Below are positions 44,578-55,870 of a stretch of DNA of 64,000 nt, piece after piece. The translations under genes were made by a program, and so were the position numbers. Source of the DNA: Halobacillus litoralis (GTDB lineage Bacteria > Bacillota > Bacilli > Bacillales > Halobacillaceae). The stretch spans positions 1-64,000 of the forward strand of contig NZ_WMEZ01000004.1 in NCBI RefSeq assembly GCF_009856415.1, read 5' to 3'. The notes beneath the pieces are model-generated. The model had not been told where the DNA came from. It worked only from the letters and a program-made list of their open reading frames with translations, and made no database searches. Within the stretch, counting starts at the first letter, position 1; each line of letters starts with the position of its first letter.

Positions 44578-47220
44578 TTATGCTTTTAACTCTTTGATTC
44601 GCGCTTCTACTTTGGCACGCTTATCAAGGTAGTCTGTTTCTTTTTTGCGTTCCTCTTCCACCACATGTTCTGGCGCTTTACTTACGAAACCTTCATTGGA
44701 AAGTTTCTTTTGAACACGAGTCACTTCTTGGTCCCATTTCTTCCATTCGTTCTCAAGACGCTTGATTTCATCTTCGATATTGATCAAGCCTGCTAATGGA
44801 AGGTACAATTCAGCTCCAGTAATGACGGCTGACATCGCCTTCTCAGGTGCCTGCAAGTCTGTTGCGATCGTCAGTTCACTTGGGTTGCAGAACCTTTCTA
44901 AATAGTCACGGTTCTTCTCAAGCTCTTTGACAATGGCATCGTCTTTCGCCTGGATCATCAACTGGATCTCTTTAGACATCGGTGTATCCACTTCTGAACG
45001 GATATTACGCACAGAACGGATGATGGAAACGAGACGATTCATTTCTTCAACCGCTTCTTCATTATGAAAGTCTTCTCTTACCACGGGCCATGAAGCCTGG
45101 GTAATGGACTCTCCATCATGAGGAAGGTGCTGCCAGATTTCTTCTGTAATGAATGGCATGAATGGATGAAGCATACGCATCGTCTGATCAAGCGTGTACG
45201 CAAGAATGGAGCGTGTCGTATGGATACGTGCCTCGTCTTCTCCATACAGTGGAAGCTTCGCCATTTCAATATACCAATCACAGAAATCATCCCAAATAAA
45301 GTTGTAAAGGTGACGGCCGGCTTCACCGAATTCATATTTATCGATGTTTGTCGTCACTTGCTCAATCGTTTGGTCGAGACGAGTCAAAATCCATTGATCG
45401 GCTACAGATTTTTCACCTGTGATATCAATGTCCTCATATTTCAAATCGCCCATATTCATCAAAGCAAAACGAGAAGCATTCCAAATTTTATTGGCGAAGT
45501 TCCATGTAGACTCTACCTTCTCCCAGTGGAAGCGCAAGTCTTGACCAGGAGATGATCCTGTGGACAGGAAATAACGAAGGGAATCTGCCCCGTATTTATC
45601 GATAACATCCATTGGATCGACACCATTACCCAGCGATTTACTCATCTTACGACCCTCAGCATCACGAACAAGGCCATGAATAAGGACATCATTGAAAGGA
45701 CGCTCATTTGTGAACTCAAGGGATTGGAAAATCATGCGGCTGACCCAGAAACCAATGATATCATACCCTGTAACGAGTACGTTGGTTGGGAAATAGCGTT
45801 TATAATCTTCACTGTTTTCATCAGGCCATCCCATCGTTGAGAAAGGCCAAAGCGCGGAGGAGAACCAAGTATCCAGGACATCATCATCCTGCTTCCAGTT
45901 CTCAGGATCTTTCGGCTCTTCTTTACCGACATGAATTTCGCCCGTTCCTTTATGGTACCAGGCTGGAATTCGGTGTCCCCACCATAATTGTCTGGAAATA
46001 CACCAATCCCTCGTATTTTCCATCCAGTGTAGATATGGCTTTTCAAATCGATCAGGAACAAACTGTACTTGATCGTCTCCCTTTTGCAAGTCGATCGACG
46101 CGTCAGCTAGTGGCTTCATATCAACAAACCATTGCGTCGAAAGATAAGGTTCAACGACTGCTCCGCTTCGCTCTGAGTGACCGACCGAGTGCATGTGTTC
46201 TTCAATTTCAAAAAGAACACCGTTTTCCTGAAGGTCCTTGACGATTTGTTTACGACATTCAAAACGATCCATACCTTTATACTTGCCGGCATTTTCATTC
46301 ATCGTTCCGTCTTCATTCATGACAAGAATTCGCTCAAGGTTGTGACGATTTCCAATTTCAAAGTCATTCGGATCGTGCGCTGGAGTAATTTTCACAGCCC
46401 CGGAACCAAACTCCATATCAACATAATCATCAGCAACAATTTCGATTTCCCGGCCGACAATCGGCAAAATTGCTTTTTTACCAATCAAGTGTTTGTAACG
46501 CTCATCTTCCGGATGTACAGCAATGGCTGTATCTCCAAGCATTGTCTCTGGACGTGTGGTCGCAATTTCAATGGTGCCCTCTTCATCTTTCAACGGGTAG
46601 CGCATATGGTAAAACGCACCTTGCACATCTTTGTACTCCACTTCGATATCAGACAAAGCCGTCTGTGTGGCAGGATCCCAGTTGATGATATATTCCCCAC
46701 GGTAGATCAGGCCTTTCTCATAGAGAGTGACAAAAACTTCTTTAACCGCCTCTGAAAGACCATCATCGAGAGTGAAGCGTTCACGGGAATAATCAAGTCC
46801 AAGTCCTAGTTTCTCCCACTGGGCACGGATGAATTTCGCATACTCATGCTTCCACTCCCACGATTTCTCCAGAAATTTTTCACGTCCGAGATCATGGCGG
46901 GAAACCCCTTCTTCACGAAGCTTTGCGTCTACTTTTGCCTGTGTAGCAATTCCCGCGTGGTCCATGCCCGGTAACCAGAGTACATCGTAGCCCTGCATCC
47001 GTTTCACGCGTGTCAGGATATCCTGTAATGTCGTGTCCCACGCATGGCCGAGGTGCAGCTTTCCTGTAACGTTCGGCGGTGGAATGACGATTGTATAAGG
47101 TTCCTTGTTTTTATCTCCAGTTGCTTCAAAAAATTTACCATCTACCCAGTATTGATACCGGTCCTTTTCAACGGCTGCCGGATCGTACTTTGTAGGCATT
47201 GAAAGATCTTTTTGATCCAT
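44578..47220 (-). CDS. valS: Valyl-tRNA synthetase
   Basis: 880 residues, class [17 protein letters not shown] (HIGH motif) near residue 50; editing domain with [17 protein letters not shown] near 225; [11 protein letters not shown] (KMSKS) near 525; anticodon-binding region; C-terminal coiled-coil arm (about 810-880). AAAGGAGG upstream of the ATG. Controlled by the T-box leader at 47255-47515. Confidence 0.98.
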   Translation of the reverse strand: MDQKDLSMPTKYDPAAVEKDRYQYWVDGKFFEATGDKNKEPYTIVIPPPNVTGKLHLGHAWDTTLQDILTRVKRMQGYDVLWLPGMDHAGIATQAKVDAKLREEGVSRHDLGREKFLEKSWEWKHEYAKFIRAQWEKLGLGLDYSRERFTLDDGLSEAVKEVFVTLYEKGLIYRGEYIINWDPATQTALSDIEVEYKDVQGAFYHMRYPLKDEEGTIEIATTRPETMLGDTAIAVHPEDERYKHLIGKKAILPIVGREIEIVADDYVDMEFGSGAVKITPAHDPNDFEIGNRHNLERILVMNEDGTMNENAGKYKGMDRFECRKQIVKDLQENGVLFEIEEHMHSVGHSERSGAVVEPYLSTQWFVDMKPLADASIDLQKGDDQVQFVPDRFEKPYLHWMENTRDWCISRQLWWGHRIPAWYHKGTGEIHVGKEEPKDPENWKQDDDVLDTWFSSALWPFSTMGWPDENSEDYKRYFPTNVLVTGYDIIGFWVSRMIFQSLEFTNERPFNDVLIHGLVRDAEGRKMSKSLGNGVDPMDVIDKYGADSLRYFLSTGSSPGQDLRFHWEKVESTWNFANKIWNASRFALMNMGDLKYEDIDITGEKSVADQWILTRLDQTIEQVTTNIDKYEFGEAGRHLYNFIWDDFCDWYIEMAKLPLYGEDEARIHTTRSILAYTLDQTMRMLHPFMPFITEEIWQHLPHDGESITQASWPVVREDFHNEEAVEEMNRLVSIIRSVRNIRSEVDTPMSKEIQLMIQAKDDAIVKELEKNRDYLERFCNPSELTIATDLQAPEKAMSAVITGAELYLPLAGLINIEDEIKRLENEWKKWDQEVTRVQKKLSNEGFVSKAPEHVVEEERKKETDYLDKRAKVEARIKELKA

Positions 47221-47254
47221 TCGATCTTCCTCCTTTTATTCTCTTTATAAAAAT

Positions 47255-47515
47255 AAAAAAACCCCTTCATCCTAAAAAAGGACGAAAGGGTTTCATTTCC
47301 GTGGTACCACCTTTAATTTACAGGAAATCATTCCTGTACACTCAAATAAAAATAACGGCTTCTAACCGGCTTCTCCTACTCGTTGTTCAAAGAAGCTGCA
47401 TCAAGGGCGACCTTCCATAAACAGGGTTCCTGGAAAACTCTCAGCGAATGTTTTCCTCTCTGAAGGAATTGTTCATGTACTCTTCCCTATCTAAGCATTT
47501 CACGTATAAAGACTA
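47255..47515 (-). promoter_or_regulatory. T-box leader of valS (valine specifier)
   Basis: On the minus strand: AGAGAGG and GCTGAGAG (stem I elements), a specifier region GAAGGTCGCC with GTC (Val), the antiterminator signature AAAGGTGGTACCACGG, and a terminator AACCCTTTCGTCC/GGATGAAGGGGTT followed by TTTTTT. Uncharged tRNA-Val binding would favour read-through into valS. The UGGU in the bulge suits a tRNA with discriminator A. Confidence 0.93.
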
Positions 47516-47523
47516 TATTACAT

Positions 47524-47553
47524 ATTGTATATAAAAAAGAGGCATTTAGTCAA
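47524..47553 (-). promoter_or_regulatory. Promoter of valS
   Basis: Minus-strand TTGACT (47553-47548), 18-base spacer, TACAAT (47529-47524), just upstream of the T-box. Good sigmaA match. Confidence 0.7.
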
Positions 47554-47577
47554 CTACGTCAAAGAAAAAGGCGAAAA

Positions 47578-47600
47578 CCCCTGAGCAGATTGCCCAGGAG
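47578..47600 (-). terminator. Terminator downstream of spoVID
   Basis: Minus-strand CTCCTGGGCA/TGCTCAGGGG stem (two G-U pairs) with a 3-base loop, then TTTTCGCCTTTTT. It would end transcripts from spoVID that run antisense through the small plus-strand gene. Confidence 0.65.
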
Positions 47601-47632
47601 CCTTTATCCTCCTATGAAAAGAGGTGCTCTGT

Positions 47633-47821
47633 ATGAGTCGTTTGTATCGTTATCGTCTGCCTCCATGGTGCAGGACATGGTTATATGTGATTGAAAAATC
47701 ACTACTGCCTATTGTTATTTTTCAGGCACTACGAACCATCATCTTCCCGACTACTTTCGACATCTTCCTTCTCGGATTGGTCCTCGGGTTGTATCTGGCA
47801 TTCAAATATAAATGGATTTAG
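47633..47821 (+). CDS. Small membrane protein of unknown function
   Basis: 62 residues, MSRLYRYRLPPW then two hydrophobic stretches (about 22-38 and 42-58) and a basic end KYKWI. GAGGTG lies 8 bases before the ATG at 47633. Its TAG stop overlaps the TAA stop of convergent spoVID. Not recognised; the good ribosome binding site and membrane pattern argue it is real. Confidence 0.6.
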   Translation: MSRLYRYRLPPWCRTWLYVIEKSLLPIVIFQALRTIIFPTTFDIFLLGLVLGLYLAFKYKWI

Positions 47822-48792
47822 TTCGGAATATACACAATCTGCCCAGGGGAAACATCATCTTTATAATCATTGACTCTTTCTAATTGTTTCACAGATACTT
47901 CATACTTTTCAGCAATAGACGACAACGTTTCTTCTTCCTGGGCAATATACATTTTCATCTGAGTGTACGTGTCCTCACGGTTCGGGAACAAGTGTTTAAA
48001 AATCTGTTTAATGCCATCCATGCCGCCCGGTGCCTGAGCACTTTCCTGATCAGACTCTTCACTGCTGGACTCTTCTACACTGACTTCTCCCCAATCCTCG
48101 CTATCATAGGAAGGCTCTTCCGGAGTTAATTGGGTATTTTCCTGAGCATGCCCGAAAAACTCTGGGAAGCTTTGTGATTTTTTATAAAACCAACGGCCAT
48201 CATCTTCTTCTGTATGCTCACTTTCATCTTTTTCATCAATCCGGAAAATAGGTGCCTCCCGTTCTGGCAGAACAGGTGATTCTTTTTGACTCTGCTCTTG
48301 AAAATTGACGGGACCGACAGTCGCAGACTCATCGAACGTCGGTTCATTTGATGCTTCATGTTGTTTTTCTTCCAGACCGTTAATGTTTACATGGGCATGA
48401 AGACGAAGTTGACGATTGGCTGGAAGTTCGTAATCAAAACTTTCGATGTCAATGAGCACATCTTCTAAGTTCGATACTCTTTCTAAAGGTACCGTGATTT
48501 CAACGGGAAAAGAGTGGTTGAATGTATGAATACCTTCTTCCGATGGTTCGACTACATCCATGGTTCGTACAGATGGTGCAAGAGGACTTTCATCCTGCGC
48601 ATCTTGGCTTCCCGTCGGAATGTATTCGCCTGCAAGGTCGACGGTCCCTTTCAGCCGGACCTCATCTCCAAGCTCTTCGATAGTTATTTCAGGTTCTAAT
48701 GAAATGCCGATTAACTCGCGAACGCCCTGTCCTTCCTTGAACCATATGGATTCATCTAAATAAAAGGAAAATACATTTTGTTTGTTTTGCAA
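47818..48792 (-). CDS. spoVID: Spore coat assembly protein SpoVID
   Basis: 324 residues. N-terminal beta-rich domain (about 1-135: FSFYLDESIWFKEGQGV, EITIEELGDEVRLKG), a long acidic Ser/Glu-rich middle (about 140-265), and a C-terminal LysM domain (about 275-324: YIAQEEETLSSIAEKYEVSV, SPGQIVYIPN). Drives coat encasement and contacts SafA and SpoIVA. TTG start with AGGGAGGGG upstream. Follows hemL as in B. subtilis, but ysxE is absent from its usual downstream place. Confidence 0.92.
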   Translation of the reverse strand: MQNKQNVFSFYLDESIWFKEGQGVRELIGISLEPEITIEELGDEVRLKGTVDLAGEYIPTGSQDAQDESPLAPSVRTMDVVEPSEEGIHTFNHSFPVEITVPLERVSNLEDVLIDIESFDYELPANRQLRLHAHVNINGLEEKQHEASNEPTFDESATVGPVNFQEQSQKESPVLPEREAPIFRIDEKDESEHTEEDDGRWFYKKSQSFPEFFGHAQENTQLTPEEPSYDSEDWGEVSVEESSSEESDQESAQAPGGMDGIKQIFKHLFPNREDTYTQMKMYIAQEEETLSSIAEKYEVSVKQLERVNDYKDDVSPGQIVYIPN

Positions 48793-48871
48793 AGTTCGGT
48801 CCCCTCCCTAAGGTAATAAACACTTTTCTCTATTATCACCTTATGCGAGAGTTAGAGTAATATACATAACG

Positions 48872-48900
48872 AAAGCGCATGGGTATTCCCCATGCGCTTT
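48872..48900 (-). terminator. Terminator of the hem operon
   Basis: 12-bp perfect stem AAAGCGCATGGG/CCCATGCGCTTT with a 5-base loop, immediately after hemL. Confidence 0.75.
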
Positions 48901-48902
48901 TA

Positions 48903-50195
48903 TTATTTAGATTTAATTTGCGAAAAGACTTTCTCAGCTGCTTGAATCGTTTTCTCGATATCCTCATCCGTATGTTTGACAGATAAAAACAGACCTTCAA
49001 ATTGGGAAGGTGGCAAATAAATGCCTTCTTCAATCATTCCTTGGAAATAGTGTGTGAACAATTCTAGATCGGATTGGTTGGCTGTTTCAAAGTTCGTTAC
49101 AGGTTCGTTTGTAAAGAAGAAACCTACCATAGAACCTGCCCGGTTCACCGTCAATGGAATGTCGTGTTTTTCCGCCGCTTGTTGGTATCCTTCAATCAGG
49201 CGATCTACTTTTTTGTTAATGGAAGCATACGCTTCTTCAGTCATCGCAGAGATCGTTTCAAAACCTGCGGTCATTGCGAGAGGGTTTCCAGAAAGCGTAC
49301 CTGCTTGATAGATATCTCCAACAGGAGCGACCCGTTCCATAATTTCCCGCTTTCCACCATAGGCCCCTACAGGGAGACCGCCTCCGATTACTTTACCAAG
49401 GCATGTCATGTCAGGAGTGACATCAAAGTGGCCTTGAGCACTGTAGTAACCTACACGGAATCCAGTCATAACTTCATCAAAGATGAGAACCGTCCCATTG
49501 TCTTCCGTCATTGTTCTCAACTCTTGGAGAAACCCTTCGTTTGGTGGAACAACACCCATATTTCCAGAGACTGGTTCAATAATGACAGCGGCTAAATCAT
49601 CTCCGAACTCTTCGAAAACGTAACGGACGCTTTCTAAGTCATTGTAAGGGACCGTAATCGTATTTTGGGCAATGGATTCCGGCACACCAGGAGAATCCGG
49701 CAGTCCAAGAGTGGCTACTCCAGAGCCTGCTTTGATCAACAAGGAATCACCGTGTCCATGATAATTTCCTTCGAACTTCAAGATTTTATCGCGGCCCGTA
49801 TATCCACGAGCCACACGAAGAGCACTCATCGTCGCTTCTGTACCTGAATTCACCATACGGAGCATTTCAATAGACGGGACCCTTTCTCTCACAAGGGTAG
49901 CCAATTCATTCTCCATTTCCGTAGGAGCACCGAAGCTTGTTCCATTTGCAGTCGCTTTGGTTAAGGATTCTGTCACTTTCTCATCGGCGTGTCCTAAAAT
50001 TAATGGGCCGAAGCTTAAGACATAATCGATATACTCGTTGCCATCGAGATCATAAAGTTTGGAACCGGCACCCTTTTCCATAAAAATCGGGTCCATCTGG
50101 ACAGATTTAAATGCACGTACAGGGGAGTTCACTCCACCTGGCATTAAATCTACTGCTTTTCTATAGGCTTGTTTTGAACGATCAAATGTTTTCAT
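48903..50195 (-). CDS. hemL: Glutamate-1-semialdehyde 2,1-aminomutase
   Basis: 430 residues, PLP-dependent fold type [14 protein letters not shown] near 20, [23 protein letters not shown] (as [10 protein letters not shown] near 120), [17 protein letters not shown] near 240, and catalytic Lys in [13 protein letters not shown] near 267. Converts glutamate-1-semialdehyde to 5-aminolevulinate, the second step of the C5 pathway begun by HemA. Last gene of hemAXCDBL. Confidence 0.97.
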   Translation of the reverse strand: MKTFDRSKQAYRKAVDLMPGGVNSPVRAFKSVQMDPIFMEKGAGSKLYDLDGNEYIDYVLSFGPLILGHADEKVTESLTKATANGTSFGAPTEMENELATLVRERVPSIEMLRMVNSGTEATMSALRVARGYTGRDKILKFEGNYHGHGDSLLIKAGSGVATLGLPDSPGVPESIAQNTITVPYNDLESVRYVFEEFGDDLAAVIIEPVSGNMGVVPPNEGFLQELRTMTEDNGTVLIFDEVMTGFRVGYYSAQGHFDVTPDMTCLGKVIGGGLPVGAYGGKREIMERVAPVGDIYQAGTLSGNPLAMTAGFETISAMTEEAYASINKKVDRLIEGYQQAAEKHDIPLTVNRAGSMVGFFFTNEPVTNFETANQSDLELFTHYFQGMIEEGIYLPPSQFEGLFLSVKHTDEDIEKTIQAAEKVFSQIKSK

Positions 50196-50219
50196 TATAA
50201 GACACCCTTTCTGTCCGCG

Positions 50220-51197
50220 TTATTGATTTAAATAACGAGCCGCATCTTTAGCGAAGTACGTAATGATGAGGTCGGCGCCAGCTCGTTTCATAGAGGTCAG
50301 CTTTTCTAAAACCATCTCTTCTTCATTGACCCAGCCATTTTGCGCAGCTGCTTTGATCATGGAGTATTCCCCACTGACGTTGTATGCGACCAGCGGCAAG
50401 TTGTAACGATCTTTCACTTCACGCATGATATCAAGATAAGCCAGAGCCGGTTTAACAATCAAGAAGTCAGCACCTTCCTCTACGTCTGACTCTGCCTCTC
50501 TTAATGCTTCCAAGCGGTTCGCTGGATCCATCTGGTAAGCACGGCGGTCACCAAATTGAGGAGAACTGTGAGCCGCATCGCGGAATGGACCATAAAAAGA
50601 AGAAGCATATTTGACAGCGTAAGACATAACAGGGATATGGCTGAAGCCTGCTTCATCAAGACCCTGACGGATAGCTGCAACAAAACCATCCATCATATTC
50701 GATGGGGCAATAATATCGGCGCCTGCTTCCGCTTGAGTGATGGCCGTTTTCGTAATGTAAGTCAAAGACTCATCATTGGCAATATCCCCATCACGGACAA
50801 TTCCGCAATGACCGTGGTCTGTATATTGACATAAACATGTATCCGCAATCACGGTTAAGGAAGGAAAGCTTTCTTTAATTTGGCGAATGGCACGTTGAAC
50901 AATCCCCTGTTCGTGATAGGCTTGACTTCCTACGTCGTCTTTTTCGGCTGGAACACCAAAGACAATGACAGATTTTATATCTAAACCCACCAGCTCGTCC
51001 ATTTCCTCGTTCAAGTGATCGAGGGAAACTTGATGGACTCCAGGCATCGATGCTACTGGGTTTTTAACGCCTTCTCCTTCTACAACAAAAATCGGGTAGA
51101 TTAAATCTTCCGTACGAAGATGGGTCTCTCTCACAAGCGCTCTCATGGAATCCGTTCGGCGCAAGCGACGGTGGCGTTTGAACTGCAAATCTTTCAT
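50220..51197 (-). CDS. hemB: Delta-aminolevulinic acid dehydratase
   Basis: 325 residues. Condenses two 5-aminolevulinate into porphobilinogen. Zinc cysteines in [14 protein letters not shown] near 120; Schiff-base lysines in [17 protein letters not shown] near 195 and [10 protein letters not shown] near 248. 24 bases before hemL. Confidence 0.97.
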   Translation of the reverse strand: MKDLQFKRHRRLRRTDSMRALVRETHLRTEDLIYPIFVVEGEGVKNPVASMPGVHQVSLDHLNEEMDELVGLDIKSVIVFGVPAEKDDVGSQAYHEQGIVQRAIRQIKESFPSLTVIADTCLCQYTDHGHCGIVRDGDIANDESLTYITKTAITQAEAGADIIAPSNMMDGFVAAIRQGLDEAGFSHIPVMSYAVKYASSFYGPFRDAAHSSPQFGDRRAYQMDPANRLEALREAESDVEEGADFLIVKPALAYLDIMREVKDRYNLPLVAYNVSGEYSMIKAAAQNGWVNEEEMVLEKLTSMKRAGADLIITYFAKDAARYLNQ

Positions 51198-51199
51198 AT

Positions 51200-51964
51200 T
51201 TATCTTTTCCCTTCGTTAGAAAAATAGTAAGTCAATTGTTTTAACAGATGGGGGATGGTGTACTGCTCAGGAACATGCACGTTGGTAAACCCCCGTTTTG
51301 CTGCTTCTTTCGCTGTCGTCGGACCGATACAGAAACATGGAATCTCTACGCCTTGATCCTGGACCATGGATACAAATGCACGAACAGTTGACGGACTTGT
51401 GAAGGTTAATGCATCAATCTTTCGTTCCTGAAGCCACACAAGGAGTTCAGACTTTTTCTCTTCCACTAGTAGCGTATCATATACGGTCATGGAATGAAAA
51501 AATACACCCTTGTCATCAAACATGCGGGGAAGAGCGTCTCTTGAACGATTTCCTCTTATGTACAAAATGGGACCAGGCTGAGGCTCTTTAGCAAAAAACT
51601 CCTTCCCCATCGAAGACGCATGGTATTTTGAAGGGATGAAATCAGCCTGAAATCCAAAATCATTTAAGCGTTTCTCGGTTTTTGATCCAATGATGGCAAA
51701 TTGAAGAGATAACGGAATCTCAACCTTGTACTTTTTCAGAAGCTCGAAAAAAAACTTCACACCATTCGCGCTTGTGATAAACACCCAGGAATAGTCGTGA
51801 AGTCGTTTCAAAACCTCTTGATGAGATTCCGAATCATTCAATTGGAAGGAGAGAAGGGGAGTATGATACACAACTCCACCTTCTGCTTCAATTCTCTCAA
51901 TAAATGAGCGTGCTTGGGACTGTCCTCTCGTCACGAGAATTCTCTTCCCCTGCAATGGCTGCAT
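51200..51964 (-). CDS. hemD: Uroporphyrinogen-III synthase
   Basis: 254 residues, two alpha/beta domains. Recognised by [14 protein letters not shown] at the start, [13 protein letters not shown] near 65, [13 protein letters not shown] near 130, [15 protein letters not shown] near 175, and [10 protein letters not shown] near 205. Cyclises hydroxymethylbilane with D-ring inversion. ATG shares one base with the hemC stop. Confidence 0.94.
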   Translation of the reverse strand: MQPLQGKRILVTRGQSQARSFIERIEAEGGVVYHTPLLSFQLNDSESHQEVLKRLHDYSWVFITSANGVKFFFELLKKYKVEIPLSLQFAIIGSKTEKRLNDFGFQADFIPSKYHASSMGKEFFAKEPQPGPILYIRGNRSRDALPRMFDDKGVFFHSMTVYDTLLVEEKKSELLVWLQERKIDALTFTSPSTVRAFVSMVQDQGVEIPCFCIGPTTAKEAAKRGFTNVHVPEQYTIPHLLKQLTYYFSNEGKR

Positions 51965-52893
51965 TATTGGTCATACTCCTCTTTAGCACGATCCACAATC
52001 TCCTGTGCTCCTTGAGCTTTCAAACGATCGGCTGCTTCTTTCCCGACTTCAATTGGATCTTTACCTGAAACCGTTTCAAGCAAGATGGTCTTTCCATCAG
52101 GCGTCCCGACAAGCGCTGTCAAGACGATTTCTTCTCCTTTACGGTAGGCATAACCACCGATCGGAACTTGACAACCTCCATTCAAATCATGAAGGAATTT
52201 ACGCTCAGCCGTCACCGTCGTTTCGGTGTACTCATGATTCAACTTCTTAAGAAAATCTCGTAATTCTGAGTCATTTTCACGACATTGAATCGCTAGAGCT
52301 CCCTGTCCAACCGCAGGGACACAGACATCTGGCTCGAGATATTCGGTTACCACGTCATCATCCCAGCCCATGCGTTTTAAGCCCGCTGCTGCGAGGACAA
52401 TGGCATCGTAGTCCTCTTCCTTACACTTACGGAGACGTGTATCAATGTTCCCGCGGATCCATTTAATTTCTACATCTGGACGGACGGCCTTGATTTGAGA
52501 ACCGCGTCTCAAACTGCTTGTTCCAACAATTGCTCCAGCGGGAAGGTCTTTAAGTGCAACGTTTCCATTCGAAACAAAAGCATCGCGGTGATCTTCACGG
52601 ATCGGAACAGCCGCAACCATCAGACCTTCGGCAACAACGGCCGGCATATCCTTCATACTATGAACAGCCATATCGATTTCTCCATCGTACATTGCCTGTT
52701 CAATCTCTTTAATGAAAAGCCCTTTGCCCCCGACTTTGGAAAGGGTGACGTCAAGGATTTCATCCCCTTTTGTTGAAATTCGTTTGATTTCAAACTCATA
52801 GGATGGATCGATTTGTTTCAATTGATCGATGACCCATTCTGTTTGTGTGATTGCTAATTTACTTTTGCGTGATCCGATGACGATTTTTCTCAA
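51964..52893 (-). CDS. hemC: Hydroxymethylbilane synthase
   Basis: 309 residues. [18 protein letters not shown] at the N-terminus, [23 protein letters not shown] (active-site Asp, as DMAVHSMKD near 77-85), [10 protein letters not shown], and the dipyrromethane-cofactor Cys in [13 protein letters not shown] near 240. Polymerises four porphobilinogens. TTG start, AGGAGG upstream. Confidence 0.97.
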   Translation of the reverse strand: MRKIVIGSRKSKLAITQTEWVIDQLKQIDPSYEFEIKRISTKGDEILDVTLSKVGGKGLFIKEIEQAMYDGEIDMAVHSMKDMPAVVAEGLMVAAVPIREDHRDAFVSNGNVALKDLPAGAIVGTSSLRRGSQIKAVRPDVEIKWIRGNIDTRLRKCKEEDYDAIVLAAAGLKRMGWDDDVVTEYLEPDVCVPAVGQGALAIQCRENDSELRDFLKKLNHEYTETTVTAERKFLHDLNGGCQVPIGGYAYRKGEEIVLTALVGTPDGKTILLETVSGKDPIEVGKEAADRLKAQGAQEIVDRAKEEYDQ

Positions 52894-52911
52894 AACATTT
52901 CCTCCTCGATA

Positions 52912-53730
52912 CTAAAAATGAAAGTTAGATAATGAACCAAATAAAAAGAAGTTGATCAATAGAAACAGAAATGCTGCGGCATTAAATATGGCAATCGTCC
53001 GTCCTTGATACCCTTTTATAACTCTCAGCGTCAAATATACGATATAGACAACTAATACGAGTAACGACCCAAGTGTCTTAGAGTCATACCAGTAAAAAGC
53101 GGCTGTAGAGACATACCCCCAAACGACACCAAGAATGATGGCAATCAACAATAAAGGGACACCCAAGATAATAGACACATAAGAAAAGTGATCCAGCTTC
53201 GTTAAGTCACCAAGGCGGAAGAGCTTAGCATCCCATTTCTTTTTCTTCAATAAGCGGTACTGCAATAAATACATAACAGAAAAGATAAAAGATAGGGTAA
53301 AGAAACCATAAGAGATGATTGCTAAACTGACATGGATGACAAGCAGTTCATTGACGAGTGCCACTCCACTGTTTTCCAGGACATTTTGGGCCCTCGTGGA
53401 AATGTGAATAATCATAATCAAAAACCCGACCACATTGGTGAAGAAAACGAGAAAGTCCACTTTGAAAAGTCTGTTAATGATGAGAGAGAACGTCACTAAA
53501 ATCCACGAATAAAAATATAATCCATCATAAACCGTCATGATTGGAAAATCATCTTTGACAAAAACCTGCGAGAGTAAAAAGAAGGTTTGTAAAACCCAAA
53601 CCATACTAAGTAACCAGAAGGCAGTAATATTCGCCTTCCGGTTATTTTGTACAAAGTCGATGAAGTATCCAATGATACTCAATCCATATAGAAAAAGGAT
53701 AAGTTCGTAAACCCATTTGAATTCAAGCAT
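52912..53730 (-). CDS. hemX: HemX, CcsA-type membrane protein
   Basis: 272 residues with eight membrane helices and the CcsA/CcmC-like segment GVVWGYVSTAAFYWYDSKTLG near 210 (a WG..W-type haem handling motif, weakly kept). In B. subtilis HemX lowers HemA levels. Lies between hemA and hemC with short gaps. Confidence 0.92.
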   Translation of the reverse strand: MLEFKWVYELILFLYGLSIIGYFIDFVQNNRKANITAFWLLSMVWVLQTFFLLSQVFVKDDFPIMTVYDGLYFYSWILVTFSLIINRLFKVDFLVFFTNVVGFLIMIIHISTRAQNVLENSGVALVNELLVIHVSLAIISYGFFTLSFIFSVMYLLQYRLLKKKKWDAKLFRLGDLTKLDHFSYVSIILGVPLLLIAIILGVVWGYVSTAAFYWYDSKTLGSLLVLVVYIVYLTLRVIKGYQGRTIAIFNAAAFLFLLINFFLFGSLSNFHF

Positions 53731-53742
53731 TTCACTTCCACC

Positions 53743-55116
53743 TTATGAATGGGCTACAGGGCTGATAATAGAGATGGAATCACTGGCCTCTGTATCGTTC
53801 TTCACCTTCGCGCTGTTCTTTTTTTCTTGGTCTTCCGCCTCTTTTTTCACTTGCTCTTCTATACCGAAGATCTGAGTGAATAAACGCAAGGTTTCCTCTG
53901 AATCTGGCTGAGCTGCCATTTCCTTCGCTTGAGAGATCGGTTCTTTCAACATTTGATTGATGATACTCTTTGTGTGTTTACTCAATACTTTTCGTTCGCG
54001 ATCGGTTAGCTCCGGCATCTTTCTTTCAATACTCTTCATCGTTTCCGCCTGGATATTTAAAGCTTTTGAACGAAGAGCTGAAATTACAGGAACCACGCCT
54101 ATTGTTTGTAGCCACTGCTTAAACTCCACAATCTCCGCTTCAATCATGATTTCAATTTCTTTTGCTGCTTGTTTCCGCAGTGCAAGATTCGCATCTACGA
54201 TCCCTTGCAAGTCATCAATATCATACAAGAAGACACTTTCCAGAGCTTCCATTGCCGGGTCTAAATCTCGTGGAACAGCAATGTCTACAAAGAAGAGAGG
54301 TTTCCCTTTTCGTTTCTTATGAATGGGTTCCATCTTTTCCTTCGTAATCACATAGTCTGTTGCACCCGTTGAGCTGATGACGATATCAGCATCCTCCAAC
54401 ACACCCTCAAGCTCGTCCATCGTGTGCGGATGTCCATTGAATTGATTGGCTACGTTCTGAGCTTTAGCTAACGTCCGGTTGACGACCGAAACTTTCCGGA
54501 CTCCGGACCCATGAAGGTTCTTGGCAGCTAATTCTCCCATTTTCCCTGCACCCAGGATGACGATATGCTTGTGGACAAGATCACCAAAAATCTTTTTAGC
54601 AAGCTCTACCGCCGCGTAGCTTACAGATACAGCGTTTTCACCGATTTCCGTCTCTTTATGACCCTTTTTCGCCATAGTGACTGCTTGACGGAACAACTGA
54701 TTAAAAATAGTTCCTGTTGTCCCAGCTTCCTGTGCCTGCAGGAAAGACTGCTTCATTTGACCGAGAATTTGAGTTTCTCCAAGAACCATAGAGTCGAGAC
54801 CTGCCGTTACACGCAACAGGTGCTCAATTGCGCCGTCGGTTTCGTAAATAGAAAGAAAAGGAGAAAACTCTTCTTTGTCGATGTCAAACCAGTCGGATAA
54901 AAACTGTTTGATATAATAACGGCCTGTGTGGATTTGATCCACAACCGCATAAATTTCCGTTCGGTTGCATGTAGAAATAATCACATTTTCCAAAACACTC
55001 TTTTGTATGTTGAGGTGCTGCATGGCTTCTGTCAGCTCATCCTCAGAAAATGTGAGCTTCTCGCGAATTTCCACAGGGGCTGTTCTGTAATTAAGACCGA
55101 TAGCTAAAATGTGCAT
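53743..55116 (-). CDS. hemA: Glutamyl-tRNA reductase
   Basis: 457 residues from the ATG at 55116 (GGGGGTAG upstream; [20 protein letters not shown] is the family N-terminus). Catalytic Cys in [12 protein letters not shown] near 50, [16 protein letters not shown] near 112, NADPH loop [12 protein letters not shown] near 190, C-terminal dimerisation helix. First step of the C5 haem pathway. Acidic/Lys-rich tail from about 430. A weak -10 (TATACT) lies upstream; I found no clear PerR box. Confidence 0.97.
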   Translation of the reverse strand: MHILAIGLNYRTAPVEIREKLTFSEDELTEAMQHLNIQKSVLENVIISTCNRTEIYAVVDQIHTGRYYIKQFLSDWFDIDKEEFSPFLSIYETDGAIEHLLRVTAGLDSMVLGETQILGQMKQSFLQAQEAGTTGTIFNQLFRQAVTMAKKGHKETEIGENAVSVSYAAVELAKKIFGDLVHKHIVILGAGKMGELAAKNLHGSGVRKVSVVNRTLAKAQNVANQFNGHPHTMDELEGVLEDADIVISSTGATDYVITKEKMEPIHKKRKGKPLFFVDIAVPRDLDPAMEALESVFLYDIDDLQGIVDANLALRKQAAKEIEIMIEAEIVEFKQWLQTIGVVPVISALRSKALNIQAETMKSIERKMPELTDRERKVLSKHTKSIINQMLKEPISQAKEMAAQPDSEETLRLFTQIFGIEEQVKKEAEDQEKKNSAKVKNDTEASDSISIISPVAHS

Positions 55117-55364
55117 TTCATCTACCCCCATTAAACGTTCAAGACTTATCACATATCCATTAGTATAGCACAAAATCCGGACGATTTTTCGTTAGAAATA
55201 TGAACAGATTTTGAATCCCTTATGATAGGATGAAATTAGATGATATAGAAAATAATAACGATTTTTTTAGAAGAACTTTAAATTATAATCCGATTGTAAT
55301 ATACCAAAACCTACGCATAATCGCAAGGATCCGACATTTTTGTACAATAGAAAAGGATGTGATC

Positions 55365-55847
55365 ATGCTGAACAAGCAAAATTCCCTTATCGGACTGTTA
55401 TTCATCGGGCTGGGCGTTTACTATTTCCTTCGTCATCTCAATATTCCCGAACTGAGCCCATTTTACTCATGGCCTACTTTAGTCATATTCATAGGCCTTG
55501 CCTTTCTATTACATAGCTATTGGACAAAAGATCATTCATCCTTGTTCACCGGTGTGATTTTAACTGGGTTTGGTTTACATTTCATAGCCGTAGACTATGT
55601 GCCTTTCTGGCGCGATCACTGGGGCATGTACCTTATTATTGTAGGCGTAGCTTTTCTATTGCATTATAGAAAAACGAAAAATGGGTTGATTCCTGCACTT
55701 CTATTTCTTGGAATCGGTTTATTTGCCATTTTCGCCCCTACAAGCCCTGCTTGGTTCCAATGGATTCAAGGCCTTTTTCAGTTGATCGAACGTTTCTGGC
55801 CAGTGGCTCTGATCGCTTTTGGCTTTTATTTGCTAAAGAAGAAATAA
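55365..55847 (+). CDS. LiaF/LiaI-type membrane protein
   Basis: 160 residues from the ATG at 55365 (AAGGATG upstream). About six to eight short hydrophobic helices in repeating pairs, with motifs LIGLLFIGLGVYYFL, SWPTLVIFIGLAFLL and RFWPVALIAFGFYLLKK. This is the pattern of the LiaI/LiaF-like transmembrane region (GLxxIxxG...WPxxLI..G). No liaRS or DUF4097 partner is adjacent. Divergent from hemA. Confidence 0.72.
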   Translation: MLNKQNSLIGLLFIGLGVYYFLRHLNIPELSPFYSWPTLVIFIGLAFLLHSYWTKDHSSLFTGVILTGFGLHFIAVDYVPFWRDHWGMYLIIVGVAFLLHYRKTKNGLIPALLFLGIGLFAIFAPTSPAWFQWIQGLFQLIERFWPVALIAFGFYLLKKK

Positions 55848-55870
55848 CCAATCCTCCACTAAAGCTCCCT

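Noticed and set aside
55117-55230. PerR box upstream of hemA, as in B. subtilis
   Set aside because: No TTATAATNATTATAA-like dyad could be found in the region.
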